Shown in pieces: positions 36,037-44,037 of a stretch of DNA of 50,320 nucleotides. The DNA is taken from contig JAGKWS010000018.1 in assembly GCA_021151685.1 (NCBI GenBank), forward strand, positions 1-50,320. The letters run 5' to 3'. The DNA is from Chitinophagaceae bacterium. Lineage in GTDB: Bacteria; Bacteroidota; Bacteroidia; Chitinophagales; Chitinophagaceae. Numbering within the stretch: position 1 is the stretch's first letter; every line of letters begins with the position of its first letter. The notes below the pieces were generated by a model that was not told where the DNA came from, did not search any database, and was given only the letters and a program-made list of their open reading frames with translations. The position numbers and the translations under genes are program-made.

Positions 36037-37536
36037 TCAAAAAGATGTGTGATTGGAAATGTCATGTATCACCCTGTCCAGCTCTTTGGCACTGTCGCCA
36101 ATGTAGCCCAGCATCTCATCTCGCTCTTCGGGGGTACAGGGTGCCTCCAGCAGCACATTCACAAGGCCCATCAGCCGTGCCAGTGGCGCGCGTATTATGT
36201 GCGATTGCATCCATGCTATTTCGTCCATTTTTTTGCGGGCATGTTTCAGCGTGGTCACATCAAGGCAAGCACCTATTACTTTTTCGGGTTCGCCATCACT
36301 ATTGCTCACCACTCGGGCCCACGACCGCAGGTAGCGCACACTACCATCGGTCAGCCTCACTCGCTCCTCGTATACCGTATCTTTTTTGTCGCGTAGCAAT
36401 GCCTGTAGCATTTGCACCACTCGAGGCCTGTCTTCGGGGTGCAGATACGTCAGGTATTCGTTGTAGGTAATTTTATGCGAGGTATCGGCAATTCCGTATA
36501 TCCGGTACAGCACTTCAGACCATTGCACATCGTTTGTGGCAAGGTCCCATTGCCACGACCCCAAATTGGCCAGTTCCTGTCCCTGTGTCATCAGGGTATT
36601 GGTCTCGGCTACAATGCGGGTGTAGGCTCTGTTTTCCAGTATTATCTCCAGTATCGCTGCCGATCGTTTTACTATAGCTATCTGGCTGGCAGTAGGCGAG
36701 GCCACATGATTGTGGTATATGGCAAATGTAGCCATAACCCGGCCCTTACTGTCTATAACAGGGTAAGACCAGCAAGCACGCAAGCCGTGTGGCAGTGCCA
36801 GATGTTTGTATTCTCGCCACCGTTCGTCGGTGGTAATGTCGCTGGCTATTACCAGTTGGCGCAGGTAGGCCGCCGCCCCGCAAGAGCCCTGATGGGCCCC
36901 TATTGGCAAACCATTCAGCGCATTGGTATAGTTTGGTGGCAACGAAGGCCCTACCCAACTATACAACGCATTGTCGGCAATGCGTAGTATTGAACATTGT
37001 ATGTGCGGAAACAGATTTTCTATTCCCCGCACATAGTATTCCAGCACTTCCGCATCGGTACTGCCAGGGCTGGCGTTCAGCTCCAATACTTTTTTCTCCA
37101 GATGCTCCAATGCTGCCAGCAACCGTGTTTCGGTTACATCTACCATTATGCCACGCAACCATTGGGGTTTGCCCTCATTGGCTATTACAGTTACTACGTC
37201 TTTTACCCATATCAGGCTGCCATCGGCACGCACCATGCGGTATTCCAACTCGTGGTTGTGTAGTAGCAATGTTTGGGTGTGGCAGTATTGTATAGCCGCA
37301 TCGCGGTCGGCAGGGTATATGTGGGCTTCCCAAAAACCCGGTGTGTTCAGCCATTCGTCGGGGCTATAACCCAGTATAGGCAGTACACTTTGGCTCACAA
37401 ATGTAAACGAGAGCGTGGCAGCATCGGCCTCCCAAACAATGCCGTTTACGGTGTTCAGCAAGGTCTGGTACCTATCCAGTGCTATCCGGGCAGCATCGCC
37501 CGGCGCAGTTTCAACAATATTTGGGGCAGTTTTCAT
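36037..37536 (-). CDS. Cytosolic PAS-GAF-PAS protein ending in an H-box domain without ATPase
   Basis: 499 residues with no membrane segment. PAS (about 20-135), GAF (about 150-305, with the GSCGAAAYLRQLVIASDI segment of the typical GAF core), PAS (about 320-432) and a terminal helical hairpin (435-495) with His446 in MQSHIIRAPLARLMGLVNVL. As in the convergent gene 14 nt away, no HATPase domain follows. The two endings are clearly homologous although the sensory parts differ, so they may partner or compete for the same kinase. The start is the ATG at 37536, right before the PAS domain. Confidence 0.88.
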   Translation of the reverse strand: MKTAPNIVETAPGDAARIALDRYQTLLNTVNGIVWEADAATLSFTFVSQSVLPILGYSPDEWLNTPGFWEAHIYPADRDAAIQYCHTQTLLLHNHELEYRMVRADGSLIWVKDVVTVIANEGKPQWLRGIMVDVTETRLLAALEHLEKKVLELNASPGSTDAEVLEYYVRGIENLFPHIQCSILRIADNALYSWVGPSLPPNYTNALNGLPIGAHQGSCGAAAYLRQLVIASDITTDERWREYKHLALPHGLRACWSYPVIDSKGRVMATFAIYHNHVASPTASQIAIVKRSAAILEIILENRAYTRIVAETNTLMTQGQELANLGSWQWDLATNDVQWSEVLYRIYGIADTSHKITYNEYLTYLHPEDRPRVVQMLQALLRDKKDTVYEERVRLTDGSVRYLRSWARVVSNSDGEPEKVIGACLDVTTLKHARKKMDEIAWMQSHIIRAPLARLMGLVNVLLEAPCTPEERDEMLGYIGDSAKELDRVIHDISNHTSF

Positions 37537-37619
37537 TGTGTTTCAGATAATGGACGAAAAAAACAATGCTACTCTAAGGTACACAAAGCAATCGGCATTT
37601 GAAATTAACTATTGTGTAT

Positions 37620-37649
37620 TTTGTCAGCTATTGTGGCTTCCTATATTTC
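37620..37649 (+). promoter_or_regulatory. Housekeeping promoter of the MFS transporter gene
   Basis: TTTG (37620-37623), 18-nt spacer, TATATTTC (37642-37649; last base deviates from TANNTTTG). It supports the downstream start at 37721 rather than the longer open frame that begins far upstream. Confidence 0.5.
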
Positions 37650-37720
37650 CTGCGGCTTCAAGGGTAGCATTGGTGGTTGGCAGTCTATTCATTAACTTGT
37701 TGCACTCATTACCACACTAC

Positions 37721-38953
37721 ATGCACACAGGCCATAGCAAGGTATATCAGTCCCCGTTCAACATTACGGTGTTGGTAGCGGGTATAGGTTTCTTTATAGA
37801 TGCGTTCGATCTGTTTTTGTTCAATGTATACCGCATCCCTTCCCTGAAAGATTTGGGGCTTACCGGCACAGCACTTACACTTACCGGCGAACGTCTGCTA
37901 TCTGTGCAAATGGCTGGCATGATGCTGGGTGGTATCATTACCGGCATCTATGCCGATAAGCGCGGGCGGGTAACGGTACTCTATGGCTCTATATTGCTCT
38001 ACTCTCTGGCCAATTTTGCCAATGCCTTTGTACACGATGTTACACTGTATGCCATCATCCGCTTTCTGGCGGGTGTGGGCCTTGCCGGCGAGCTGGGGGC
38101 AGGTATTACACTCGTGTCCGAGAGTATGACCATAGAAAAGCGGGGCTATGGCACCATTATGGTAGCTACACTGGGTGCTCTTGGTGCAGTAACTGCCGGG
38201 CTCATCGGCGACTTTTTGCCATGGCGGCAGGCATTTATGGCGGCGGGTATAGCGGGTGGGGTATTGTTAGTGCTTCGGCTCAGCTCGTTCGAGTCGTCTA
38301 TGTTTCATAATACGCAGGTGGCCGGCAACAAACGGGGGTCTCTGGTGTTGTTGTTTTCGTCGCGTAGGCGGGTATTGCGGTATGTAGCCTGTATACTGAT
38401 GGGGGTACCCATATGGTACAGTGTGGGGCTGCTCATTACGCTATCGCCCGAGATAGCCCGCGAACACCACATAGATGGCCTGAAACTGTCTACCTGCTTC
38501 ATCCTATTTCAGATAGGCATTACCTGTGGCGACCTGCTGAGTGGAGTAGTGAGCCAACTGCTAAAGAGCCGTAAGAAGGTACTTTTGGGCTTTATGACGA
38601 TGGGTGTGCTGGCTACAATTTGGCACTTTGTGCGCATAGGCAACAGTTTGCCACTCTATATTACCTCGCTGCTTATGGGTTTGGGTTGTGGGTATCTTTC
38701 GGTATTTGTTACCGCCACAGCCGAGCATTTTGGCATCAACCTGCGGGTTACCGTCACCGCTACCGTCACCAATTTTATGCGTGGGGCTGTGGTGCTGCTC
38801 ATACCATTTCACCAGTGGGTGCAACATGCCATGGGGCTCAGCCTTACGGGTGGTCTTGCCATTACCGCCGCCTGTGTATGGGCATTGGCACTACTATCGG
38901 CCATAGCCCTGCCCGATACTTTTGGCAAATCGCTGGCATATACCGAGGAGTAG
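37721..38953 (+). CDS. MFS transporter
   Basis: 410 residues from the ATG at 37721; the open frame extends 102 codons further upstream, but those residues are not transporter-like and the promoter lies inside that stretch. About 12 membrane helices. The first helix ends IGFFIDAFDLFLFN, as in the sugar/organic-acid transporter branch (D-x-F-D). The loop 2-3 signature reads GIYADKRGRVTVL, followed by RFLAGVGLAGELGAGITLVSE in helices 4-5. Substrate not deducible; aromatic acids or sugars are typical for this branch. Single-gene unit. Confidence 0.9.
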   Translation: MHTGHSKVYQSPFNITVLVAGIGFFIDAFDLFLFNVYRIPSLKDLGLTGTALTLTGERLLSVQMAGMMLGGIITGIYADKRGRVTVLYGSILLYSLANFANAFVHDVTLYAIIRFLAGVGLAGELGAGITLVSESMTIEKRGYGTIMVATLGALGAVTAGLIGDFLPWRQAFMAAGIAGGVLLVLRLSSFESSMFHNTQVAGNKRGSLVLLFSSRRRVLRYVACILMGVPIWYSVGLLITLSPEIAREHHIDGLKLSTCFILFQIGITCGDLLSGVVSQLLKSRKKVLLGFMTMGVLATIWHFVRIGNSLPLYITSLLMGLGCGYLSVFVTATAEHFGINLRVTVTATVTNFMRGAVVLLIPFHQWVQHAMGLSLTGGLAITAACVWALALLSAIALPDTFGKSLAYTEE

Positions 38954-39040
38954 CGGAAAGCAGACAATGCGTACGCGCTATTACCCGCCCCGAGTCCAAA
39001 CGTCTCGAGATGTTGCTCTCTTATAAGAATACCACAACAC

Positions 39041-39361
39041 ATGTTGTCTCATTCGATGGATATAGGTCGGTATTGCAGCACACAAGTAGTGCAATTGTCA
39101 GTATACTTGCCCTTTTCTGAAATAACGCTCGTTCTGATACCAGAAATAGGAGGATATACAAATAGTGATAGTAATGCCAGTGCCAATGAGAATTCTTCAC
39201 CTGACCGGGCTAATGACATAGGTAGGAAATTGAAAGCGATGGGCATAGGTGCCACCAGTCTCACCACCAAGTGCCTTGGTGTATCAAAAGATATTGACAC
39301 CAACTCTACGATAGAGGGAAAGCTGGCAACCGCGGTTATACGTTACTTGCCAAAAAGCTGA
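39041..39361 (+). pseudogene. Remnant of an OmpA-type peptidoglycan-binding domain
   Basis: The last ~70 residues read like the second half of an OmpA C-terminal domain: GGYTNSDSNASANENSS, then RANDIGRKLKAMGIGATSLT, then KCLGVSKDIDTNSTIEGKLATAVI. These correspond to the GHTD, N-x-x-LS-x-x-RA, GI-x-x-x-R-L and N-x-T-x-x-GR-x-x-NRRV positions. The key Asp of GHTD is Ser/Asn-like, the NRR is TAV, and nothing upstream in this frame looks like the first half of the domain, a beta-barrel or a signal peptide. It is therefore probably a decayed gene end rather than an intact protein. Confidence 0.5.
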
Positions 39362-39380
39362 AGATGATACAAAAACAAAT

Positions 39381-39428
39381 GGAGCAATAGAACAAAAGCA
39401 GTACAAGCGCCTTTTGTTCTATTGCTCC
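39381..39428. terminator. Perfect 18-bp stem hairpin, probable terminator
   Basis: GGAGCAATAGAACAAAAG and its exact complement, separated by 12 nt. The right side has no T-run, while the left side continues, on the minus strand, as ATTTGTTTTTGT, so it may terminate leftward transcription of the methyltransferase gene, although its stop codon is 250 nt away. The stretch 39429-39678 holds nothing else I can support apart from a 30-codon open frame. Confidence 0.5.
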
Positions 39429-39678
39429 ACGCTTAGTGTCGGGCCAATGATAGCAAATTGACCTACCAATACGGCATAGAAAAGTGTCTACCCCACGCGC
39501 ATTTTCACTTATTTACCAGCGGTCTCTTTTTCAATTTCCGGCAAATGTCTTTTGTATTTGGCAACATCCTTTGGTAAGCGAGCGTTTCTTGCTAAAAACA
39601 TCGAATAACGCCGCTTATCGGCAGATAATAGAATACAAAAACAATAAAACTGCGAAGCAATACGGCAATGCTGAGCCC

Positions 39679-40566
39679 CTAATCTTTTGTAGCAATCACA
39701 CTGACAACACCCGAATGCGACCTCGCAAACGAGAACTTCGCTGCATCTACCTTCTTACGGTCACCTTTCAAAAGCCCTTTTATTCGTGCAGGGAAAAGAG
39801 CATATGTTTTTACAGATTTCTCAAAAATCTTTTGCATAAATGCCGGCATTCTGGAGCCGGCAAACCCCATGTGCAGGTTAGAGTTGAACGAATTCCATTC
39901 CCACGACAAAATGAACTGGTGCGGCGTTATGCCCATTGAAACCATGAGTTCATGTACCGCAAGCGGAGAGTGATGGAAGTAAGAGATGTGGAATGGTTCA
40001 TTATAGGCAATACACAATACTATTTTAGCCCCGGGTTTAGCTACCCTGTGAAGTTCTTTCATTGCCAGAAAGGGATTTTTCAGATGCTCGAAAACCGCAG
40101 ACGACATAATGAGATCGAATGTGTTATCGGCAAAGGGAAGAAAGTGTGCATCTGCAAGGGCATCCGGAGCATTACCATCAATATCAATGCCAAAGGTAGA
40201 GTACCCAAGCATGCGAAGACCCTCCTGGAAACGCTGCCGGTTATGTCCACAACCAATGTCAAGCGACAGCTTATGCCCCTCTGCTTTCGGAACCGAGATG
40301 AGCATATTGGCCTCTACATTATCCCACCCGGCTTTCTTTGTTAAATCATTCATAACAGGCCAGTTGAGAGACGCTTTTTCCCACGGGAAAGACCCGAACT
40401 CTGGAGTATAGTTATATTTTACATCAACAGTAACCGGACGTTGAATCCTTAAATCGGGCTGGGAGTTTTTTACCGGGAAGGTGGTATTGCAACTATTGCA
40501 GCGCATATCGCTTTGCAACGGGGAGATACAATATGGACAAGCGAGAAAATTTACCGTATTTTGCAT
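39679..40566 (-). CDS. SAM-dependent methyltransferase with N-terminal zinc ribbon
   Basis: 295 residues from the ATG at 40566 (MQNTVNFLACPYC); the longer open frame adds 38 residues that do not fit the family. Four cysteines form a Trm112-like zinc ribbon (C10, C13, C23, C26). The class I methyltransferase core follows: motif I LSLDIGCGHN, motif II GIDID, ADAHFLPFADNTFDLIMSSAVFEHL and LHRVAKPGAKIVL. This is the Methyltransf_11 group; small-molecule or sugar O-methylation is typical, but the substrate is unknown. It is more AT-rich than its neighbours. A -7 promoter element lies at 40618. Confidence 0.88.
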   Translation of the reverse strand: MQNTVNFLACPYCISPLQSDMRCNSCNTTFPVKNSQPDLRIQRPVTVDVKYNYTPEFGSFPWEKASLNWPVMNDLTKKAGWDNVEANMLISVPKAEGHKLSLDIGCGHNRQRFQEGLRMLGYSTFGIDIDGNAPDALADAHFLPFADNTFDLIMSSAVFEHLKNPFLAMKELHRVAKPGAKIVLCIAYNEPFHISYFHHSPLAVHELMVSMGITPHQFILSWEWNSFNSNLHMGFAGSRMPAFMQKIFEKSVKTYALFPARIKGLLKGDRKKVDAAKFSFARSHSGVVSVIATKD

Positions 40567-40617
40567 TGATTTTTTTTGCAATATTAAAACATGTAAAGCA
40601 GAAATATCTACTATCTT

Positions 40618-40625
40618 CAAAGGTA
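40618..40625 (-). promoter_or_regulatory. Bacteroidota-type -7 element of the methyltransferase gene
   Basis: On the minus strand the site reads TACCTTTG, a perfect TANNTTTG match, about 50 nt before the ATG at 40566. No convincing -33 box. In the rest of the 370-bp divergent region 40567-40936 I see no gene and no clear promoter for the rightward dioxygenase gene. Confidence 0.4.
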
Positions 40626-40936
40626 GTAGAATATTCTTGTTTGGCGTAGTATCATTTTTAGGGGCTACACCACTTACCATCTGGTATTGTTTGTTTGCAC
40701 GTCTTCGTTGCTGGCCTCTGGGCTCTTATTGCCACTGCGGGCACTACTCTTAAAATATATTGCAATTATAGTGCTTGTGTTATTGAGCTGTGGTGTAAAT
40801 GTTTTGTGTAGGTATTCCAGTGCTATCGATGCCCTATGCCACGAAAAATACACCATATAGAACAGGGTACACTTGCCGAAAATCAATTAGCACCCGTACC
40901 TTCATTCACCACAACGAACGCAACCAGTACACACCT

Positions 40937-41650
40937 ATGCAAGACATAAACACCACCTTCCGCCAACAGGGGTATGTCGTGGAGCCCAATGTATACACAG
41001 GTGCCGAGGTGGCTACCCTGATAGCAGCTATAGAAGCGGCCCCTGCCATTGGTGCCAACTACAGGGGCGGTGCGCAGCCGTTTGCCATACGCAGCTTTTT
41101 GCAAGAGGTGCCTGCAGTATTGCCCCTGGTGGCCAATGCCGCACTAAAGCAGTTGCTACAGCAGGTGGTTGGTGCAGGGTATCATGCAGTGAGGGCTATC
41201 TATTTCAACAAACCACCCATTGCCAACTGGTTGGTGCCATGGCATCAAGACCTTACCATCAGCGTAAAGGAACGCGCACCGGTAGCGGGCTATAGCGGGT
41301 GGACGAGCAAGAACGGCTATATGTCGGTATGCCCGCCGGCACAGGTGCTGGAGCGCATCGTTACCTTGCGCATCCATCTGGACGATGCTACCGCTGCCAA
41401 CGGAGCCTTGCAGGTACTGCCGGGTAGTCACATATGGGGCATCACCCGCAAAGAAGACACGCCCATAGCCCCTACCGCCGGGCAACTCGTGCCCGTGCCG
41501 GCAGGCGGCGTTATGCTCATGCGGCCATTGCTATTCCACGCCTCGCAGCGCACCAACAACCATGCCCACCGCCGGGTGATACACATAGAGCTGTCTGATG
41601 TATTGCTACCACACCCATTGCAATGGGCCGAGCGGGTGACGTTGTTTTGA
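40937..41650 (+). CDS. Phytanoyl-CoA dioxygenase (PhyH)-like protein
   Basis: 237 residues from the ATG at 40937, where homology-like sequence begins (MQDINTTFRQQGYVVEPNVYT); the open frame continues upstream without family features. Fe(II)/2-oxoglutarate oxygenase signatures: the HQD pair His103/Asp105 in VPWHQDLTISV, distal His201 in LLFHASQ, and a basic position (HRRVIH) for 2-oxoglutarate. LPGSHIWG is a typical family loop. Members hydroxylate varied small molecules; the substrate is unknown. It stands alone. Confidence 0.87.
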   Translation: MQDINTTFRQQGYVVEPNVYTGAEVATLIAAIEAAPAIGANYRGGAQPFAIRSFLQEVPAVLPLVANAALKQLLQQVVGAGYHAVRAIYFNKPPIANWLVPWHQDLTISVKERAPVAGYSGWTSKNGYMSVCPPAQVLERIVTLRIHLDDATAANGALQVLPGSHIWGITRKEDTPIAPTAGQLVPVPAGGVMLMRPLLFHASQRTNNHAHRRVIHIELSDVLLPHPLQWAERVTLF

Positions 41651-41750
41651 TTGGGAAATGATGACTTTCGGGGAAGTATGAACTACCGTATTATCCGAAG
41701 CGTCTTTACTACATTCGGCTTGTGCGAGCCATGTAATGTATTATATATAT

Positions 41751-42002
41751 CTAATGTGTAAGCCTTTGGAGTTGTGCTCTTTTTTGGCCCCATTTTTCTT
41801 TTGCATCAATCAGGGTAACTGTAGGGGCATTTTCAGCATCTGCCACCCATTGCTTGAAAGTAGTTTGCGTAAGTAGAATGCCAGGTAGGGAAGGCTCGTC
41901 GGTATCCGATTGGTCGAGAATACTGATAAAGCGTCTGTCCTCCAACTCCTGCAATGTTTTCAGCGCAAGCGCATCGTTTATTTGCAAGGTTACCGTGTGC
42001 AT
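41751..42002 (-). CDS. Orphan antitoxin-like protein
   Basis: 83 residues from the ATG at 42002; a GTG at 42005 would add one residue. Charged and small: N-terminal TVTLQINDALALKTLQELE, a linker with PSLPG, then FKQWVADAENAPTVTLIDAKEKWGQKRAQLQRL. This pattern resembles Bacteroidota small proteins encoded beside RelE/ParE-type toxins. No toxin-like gene follows it (about 100 nt to the convergent PhyH gene) or precedes it, so the toxin partner is missing here. A perfect -7 promoter element lies 20 nt upstream. Confidence 0.65.
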   Translation of the reverse strand: MHTVTLQINDALALKTLQELEDRRFISILDQSDTDEPSLPGILLTQTTFKQWVADAENAPTVTLIDAKEKWGQKRAQLQRLTH

Positions 42003-42022
42003 CACTTGTTCTTTGTCTTATC

Positions 42023-42030
42023 CAAAGTTA
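42023..42030 (-). promoter_or_regulatory. Bacteroidota-type -7 element of the antitoxin-like gene
   Basis: TAACTTTG on the minus strand, with TTTTAC 19 nt upstream as a weak -33 box. The predicted start is about 12 nt before the ATG. Confidence 0.4.
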
Positions 42031-42150
42031 CTCAAAAACCGAAAGCAATGTAAAATGAAAAGATTGGGGCTACAATAACCCATGTATCATGGTACTGTTA
42101 CTTGCACACCTGCTGCCGCACCTGCCGGCAAAACCATTTACCTTAGCACC

Positions 42151-43221
42151 ATGAATGAGCCAAAGGAAAAACAAAGGGCCGAAAGAAACAGAACACTCAC
42201 TGTAACCGATGCCGAAAGAGCCGAATATGGCCGCCAACTGCTCACTGTCAACAATGTTGGTACACTAACGCTTAATGACATTAAGAACAAAACCATTCAT
42301 GCCGACCTGTATACCGTTCTGGATAAACTACCTCCCGCCTTTGCCGACCTCATAATAATAGACCCACCCTACAATCTGGATAAAGACTTTCATGGCTTCA
42401 AGTTCAAATCGTTGGGCAGCGACACCTATCTCGCATACCTGCGATCGTGGTTTCCGCAGGTGGTGCGCCTGCTGAAGCCCGATGGCTCGCTATACCTGTG
42501 TGGCGACTGGCGGTGTACCGCCGCCCTGCAACAGGTAATGGAAGAAAACCTGACCGTGCTGAACCGCATAACATGGCAGCGCGAAAAAGGCCGTGGTGCC
42601 CTCAGCAACTGGAAGAATGGCATGGAAGACATATGGTACGGGGTAAAGAACAAGAACGATTACTACTTTGATGTAGAGTCCGTGAAGATGAAACGAAAGG
42701 TAATAGCCCCCTATAAGGTAGATGGCAAACCCAAGGACTGGGAAGAAACCGGGGAGGGCAATTTCAGACTCACATACCCATCCAATTTTTGGGACGACAT
42801 CAGCATACCCTACTGGTCTATGCCCGAAAATACCGACCACCCCACCCAAAAGCCCGAAAAGCTGATAGCCAAGCTGATACTGGCCTCTTGCCCCGAAGGG
42901 GGTATTGTGTTCGATCCGTTTTTGGGTTCGGGTACCACATCGGTAGTAGCCAAAAAGCTGGGCCGCAGCTATGTAGGGGTAGAGATGAACCCGGAGTACT
43001 GCATATGGGCCGAAAAGCGACTGCAACAGGCAGGTGATGACGGTGCTATACAGGGCTATGTAGATGGCGTATTTTGGGAGCGCAACACCCTGAACCTGCA
43101 ACAAAAGACCCTGAAAAAGAAACAAATCGAAAGTAACCCACTGCCTGCAACAGCACCGGCATCTTCCGACAATCATTTAACACCTGCTGGTTTACCCGAA
43201 AAGAGCAATGCACACCAATAA
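42151..43221 (+). CDS. Solitary DNA methyltransferase (beta class, DPPY)
   Basis: 356 residues from the ATG at 42151 (MNEPKEKQRAERN); an upstream in-frame ATG at 42082 gives 23 extra residues unlike the family. Catalytic motif IV is DPPYNLDKDF (Asp71-Tyr74); SAM motif I is FDPFLGSGTTSVVAKKLGRSYVGVE near residue 255. Motif IV before motif I is the order of beta-class amino-methyltransferases (N6-adenine or N4-cytosine). Other landmarks: WQREKGRGALSNWKNGMEDIWY and TDHPTQKPEKL. No restriction endonuclease is recognisable next to it, so it may be an orphan epigenetic methylase or a protective relic. The tail past about 320 is low-complexity. Confidence 0.92.
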   Translation: MNEPKEKQRAERNRTLTVTDAERAEYGRQLLTVNNVGTLTLNDIKNKTIHADLYTVLDKLPPAFADLIIIDPPYNLDKDFHGFKFKSLGSDTYLAYLRSWFPQVVRLLKPDGSLYLCGDWRCTAALQQVMEENLTVLNRITWQREKGRGALSNWKNGMEDIWYGVKNKNDYYFDVESVKMKRKVIAPYKVDGKPKDWEETGEGNFRLTYPSNFWDDISIPYWSMPENTDHPTQKPEKLIAKLILASCPEGGIVFDPFLGSGTTSVVAKKLGRSYVGVEMNPEYCIWAEKRLQQAGDDGAIQGYVDGVFWERNTLNLQQKTLKKKQIESNPLPATAPASSDNHLTPAGLPEKSNAHQ

Positions 43222-43239
43222 GTTTGTATATTTGTAATC

Positions 43240-43587
43240 ATGCGTTGGTTCAGTGTCTTTATGGCTATTGTAGTGCTGCTGCTGTCGGTACAGCCCGTTT
43301 GTGGGGTGGTGACAGAGGTGGGCACCTGCTGTAGCATGGAGCTTTGCAACGATGCCGCACCTGCCGGCACCACTACCAATGACGACCACCACCGCAAGGA
43401 GTGCAATTCGGTATGCAATCCCTTTCAGAGTTGTGGTTGCTGTGCTTTTAGCATAGTAGTGCCTCCTGTATTTGTTTTTTATCCGTCTGCCATTACTACC
43501 ACCCCCCGCATACCATGGGGTATATGGCACAGGGGCCATACCAATGCCCCTCCTGCCGACTGTCTGAAACCTCCCCGGCTTGCCTGA
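43240..43587 (+). CDS. Small exported Cys-rich protein, DUF6660-like
   Basis: 115 residues. Signal peptide (MRWFSVFMAIVVLLLSVQPVCG), then cysteine-rich patches TCCSMELC, ECNSVCNPFQSCGCC and a hydrophobic stretch (AFSIVVPPVFVFYP). The pattern of a short exported protein with a C-x3-C-x(5)-C-x-CC block encoded just before a TonB receptor matches DUF6660-type proteins of Bacteroidota. These commonly lie in metal (often copper-type) gene groups. Together with 43689 and 44038 it forms a likely three-gene operon. A TATATTTG element at 43227-43234 directly precedes the ATG. Confidence 0.65.
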   Translation: MRWFSVFMAIVVLLLSVQPVCGVVTEVGTCCSMELCNDAAPAGTTTNDDHHRKECNSVCNPFQSCGCCAFSIVVPPVFVFYPSAITTTPRIPWGIWHRGHTNAPPADCLKPPRLA

Positions 43588-43688
43588 TAGTGTACCACCC
43601 GTGCGCAGCATGGGTGCAGTAACGTTGTTTGCCGGCATTGCCTGTAAACAGCTTCAATGTATTCTTTCAGTCAAAATCAAACAATCTA

Positions 43689-44033
43689 ATGAAACAAATC
43701 ATATCATTTGTTGCAGCCATAGTGGCTTGCAGCTATACCTCTATGGCCCATGGCCAGCAACCCGATACCGTTAAGACTGCCACCATTCAGGTCATCAACC
43801 TGCATTGCGCCAACGACATGCCCACCATCAAAAAGCGTTTACTCAATCAGGACGGCATAGACGATGTCTCGTTTACCCCCTTGCGGTACGAGAGTTCTTC
43901 GTTTACCATACACTACCACACAGCAGTAACTACCGCACAGCAAATAGAACAATTGATAGAAACTACCCCCGGCTGCGACGACCCCAACGAGCATCCGTAC
44001 CGTGTAGCCAAAACCCGCAAAAACAAACAATAG
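43689..44033 (+). CDS. Exported heavy-metal-associated (HMA)-like domain protein
   Basis: 114 residues. Signal peptide about 1-22 (ends SMAHG), then a ferredoxin-like HMA pattern: TIQVINLHCANDMPTIKKRLLNQDGIDDVSFTPL. The classic metal site C-x-x-C is reduced to one cysteine (LHCANDM), so metal binding would need another ligand. The ATG at 43689 was chosen because the signal peptide starts there. It stands 4 nt before the TonB receptor, suggesting a periplasmic metal chaperone or a degenerate relative. Confidence 0.75.
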   Translation: MKQIISFVAAIVACSYTSMAHGQQPDTVKTATIQVINLHCANDMPTIKKRLLNQDGIDDVSFTPLRYESSSFTIHYHTAVTTAQQIEQLIETTPGCDDPNEHPYRVAKTRKNKQ

Positions 44034-44037
44034 CCAC

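Noticed and set aside
39509..39601. 30-codon open frame on the minus strand (MFLARNARLPKD...)
   Set aside because: Plausible codons, but too short, no recognisable family and no promoter; it may be a gene remnant.
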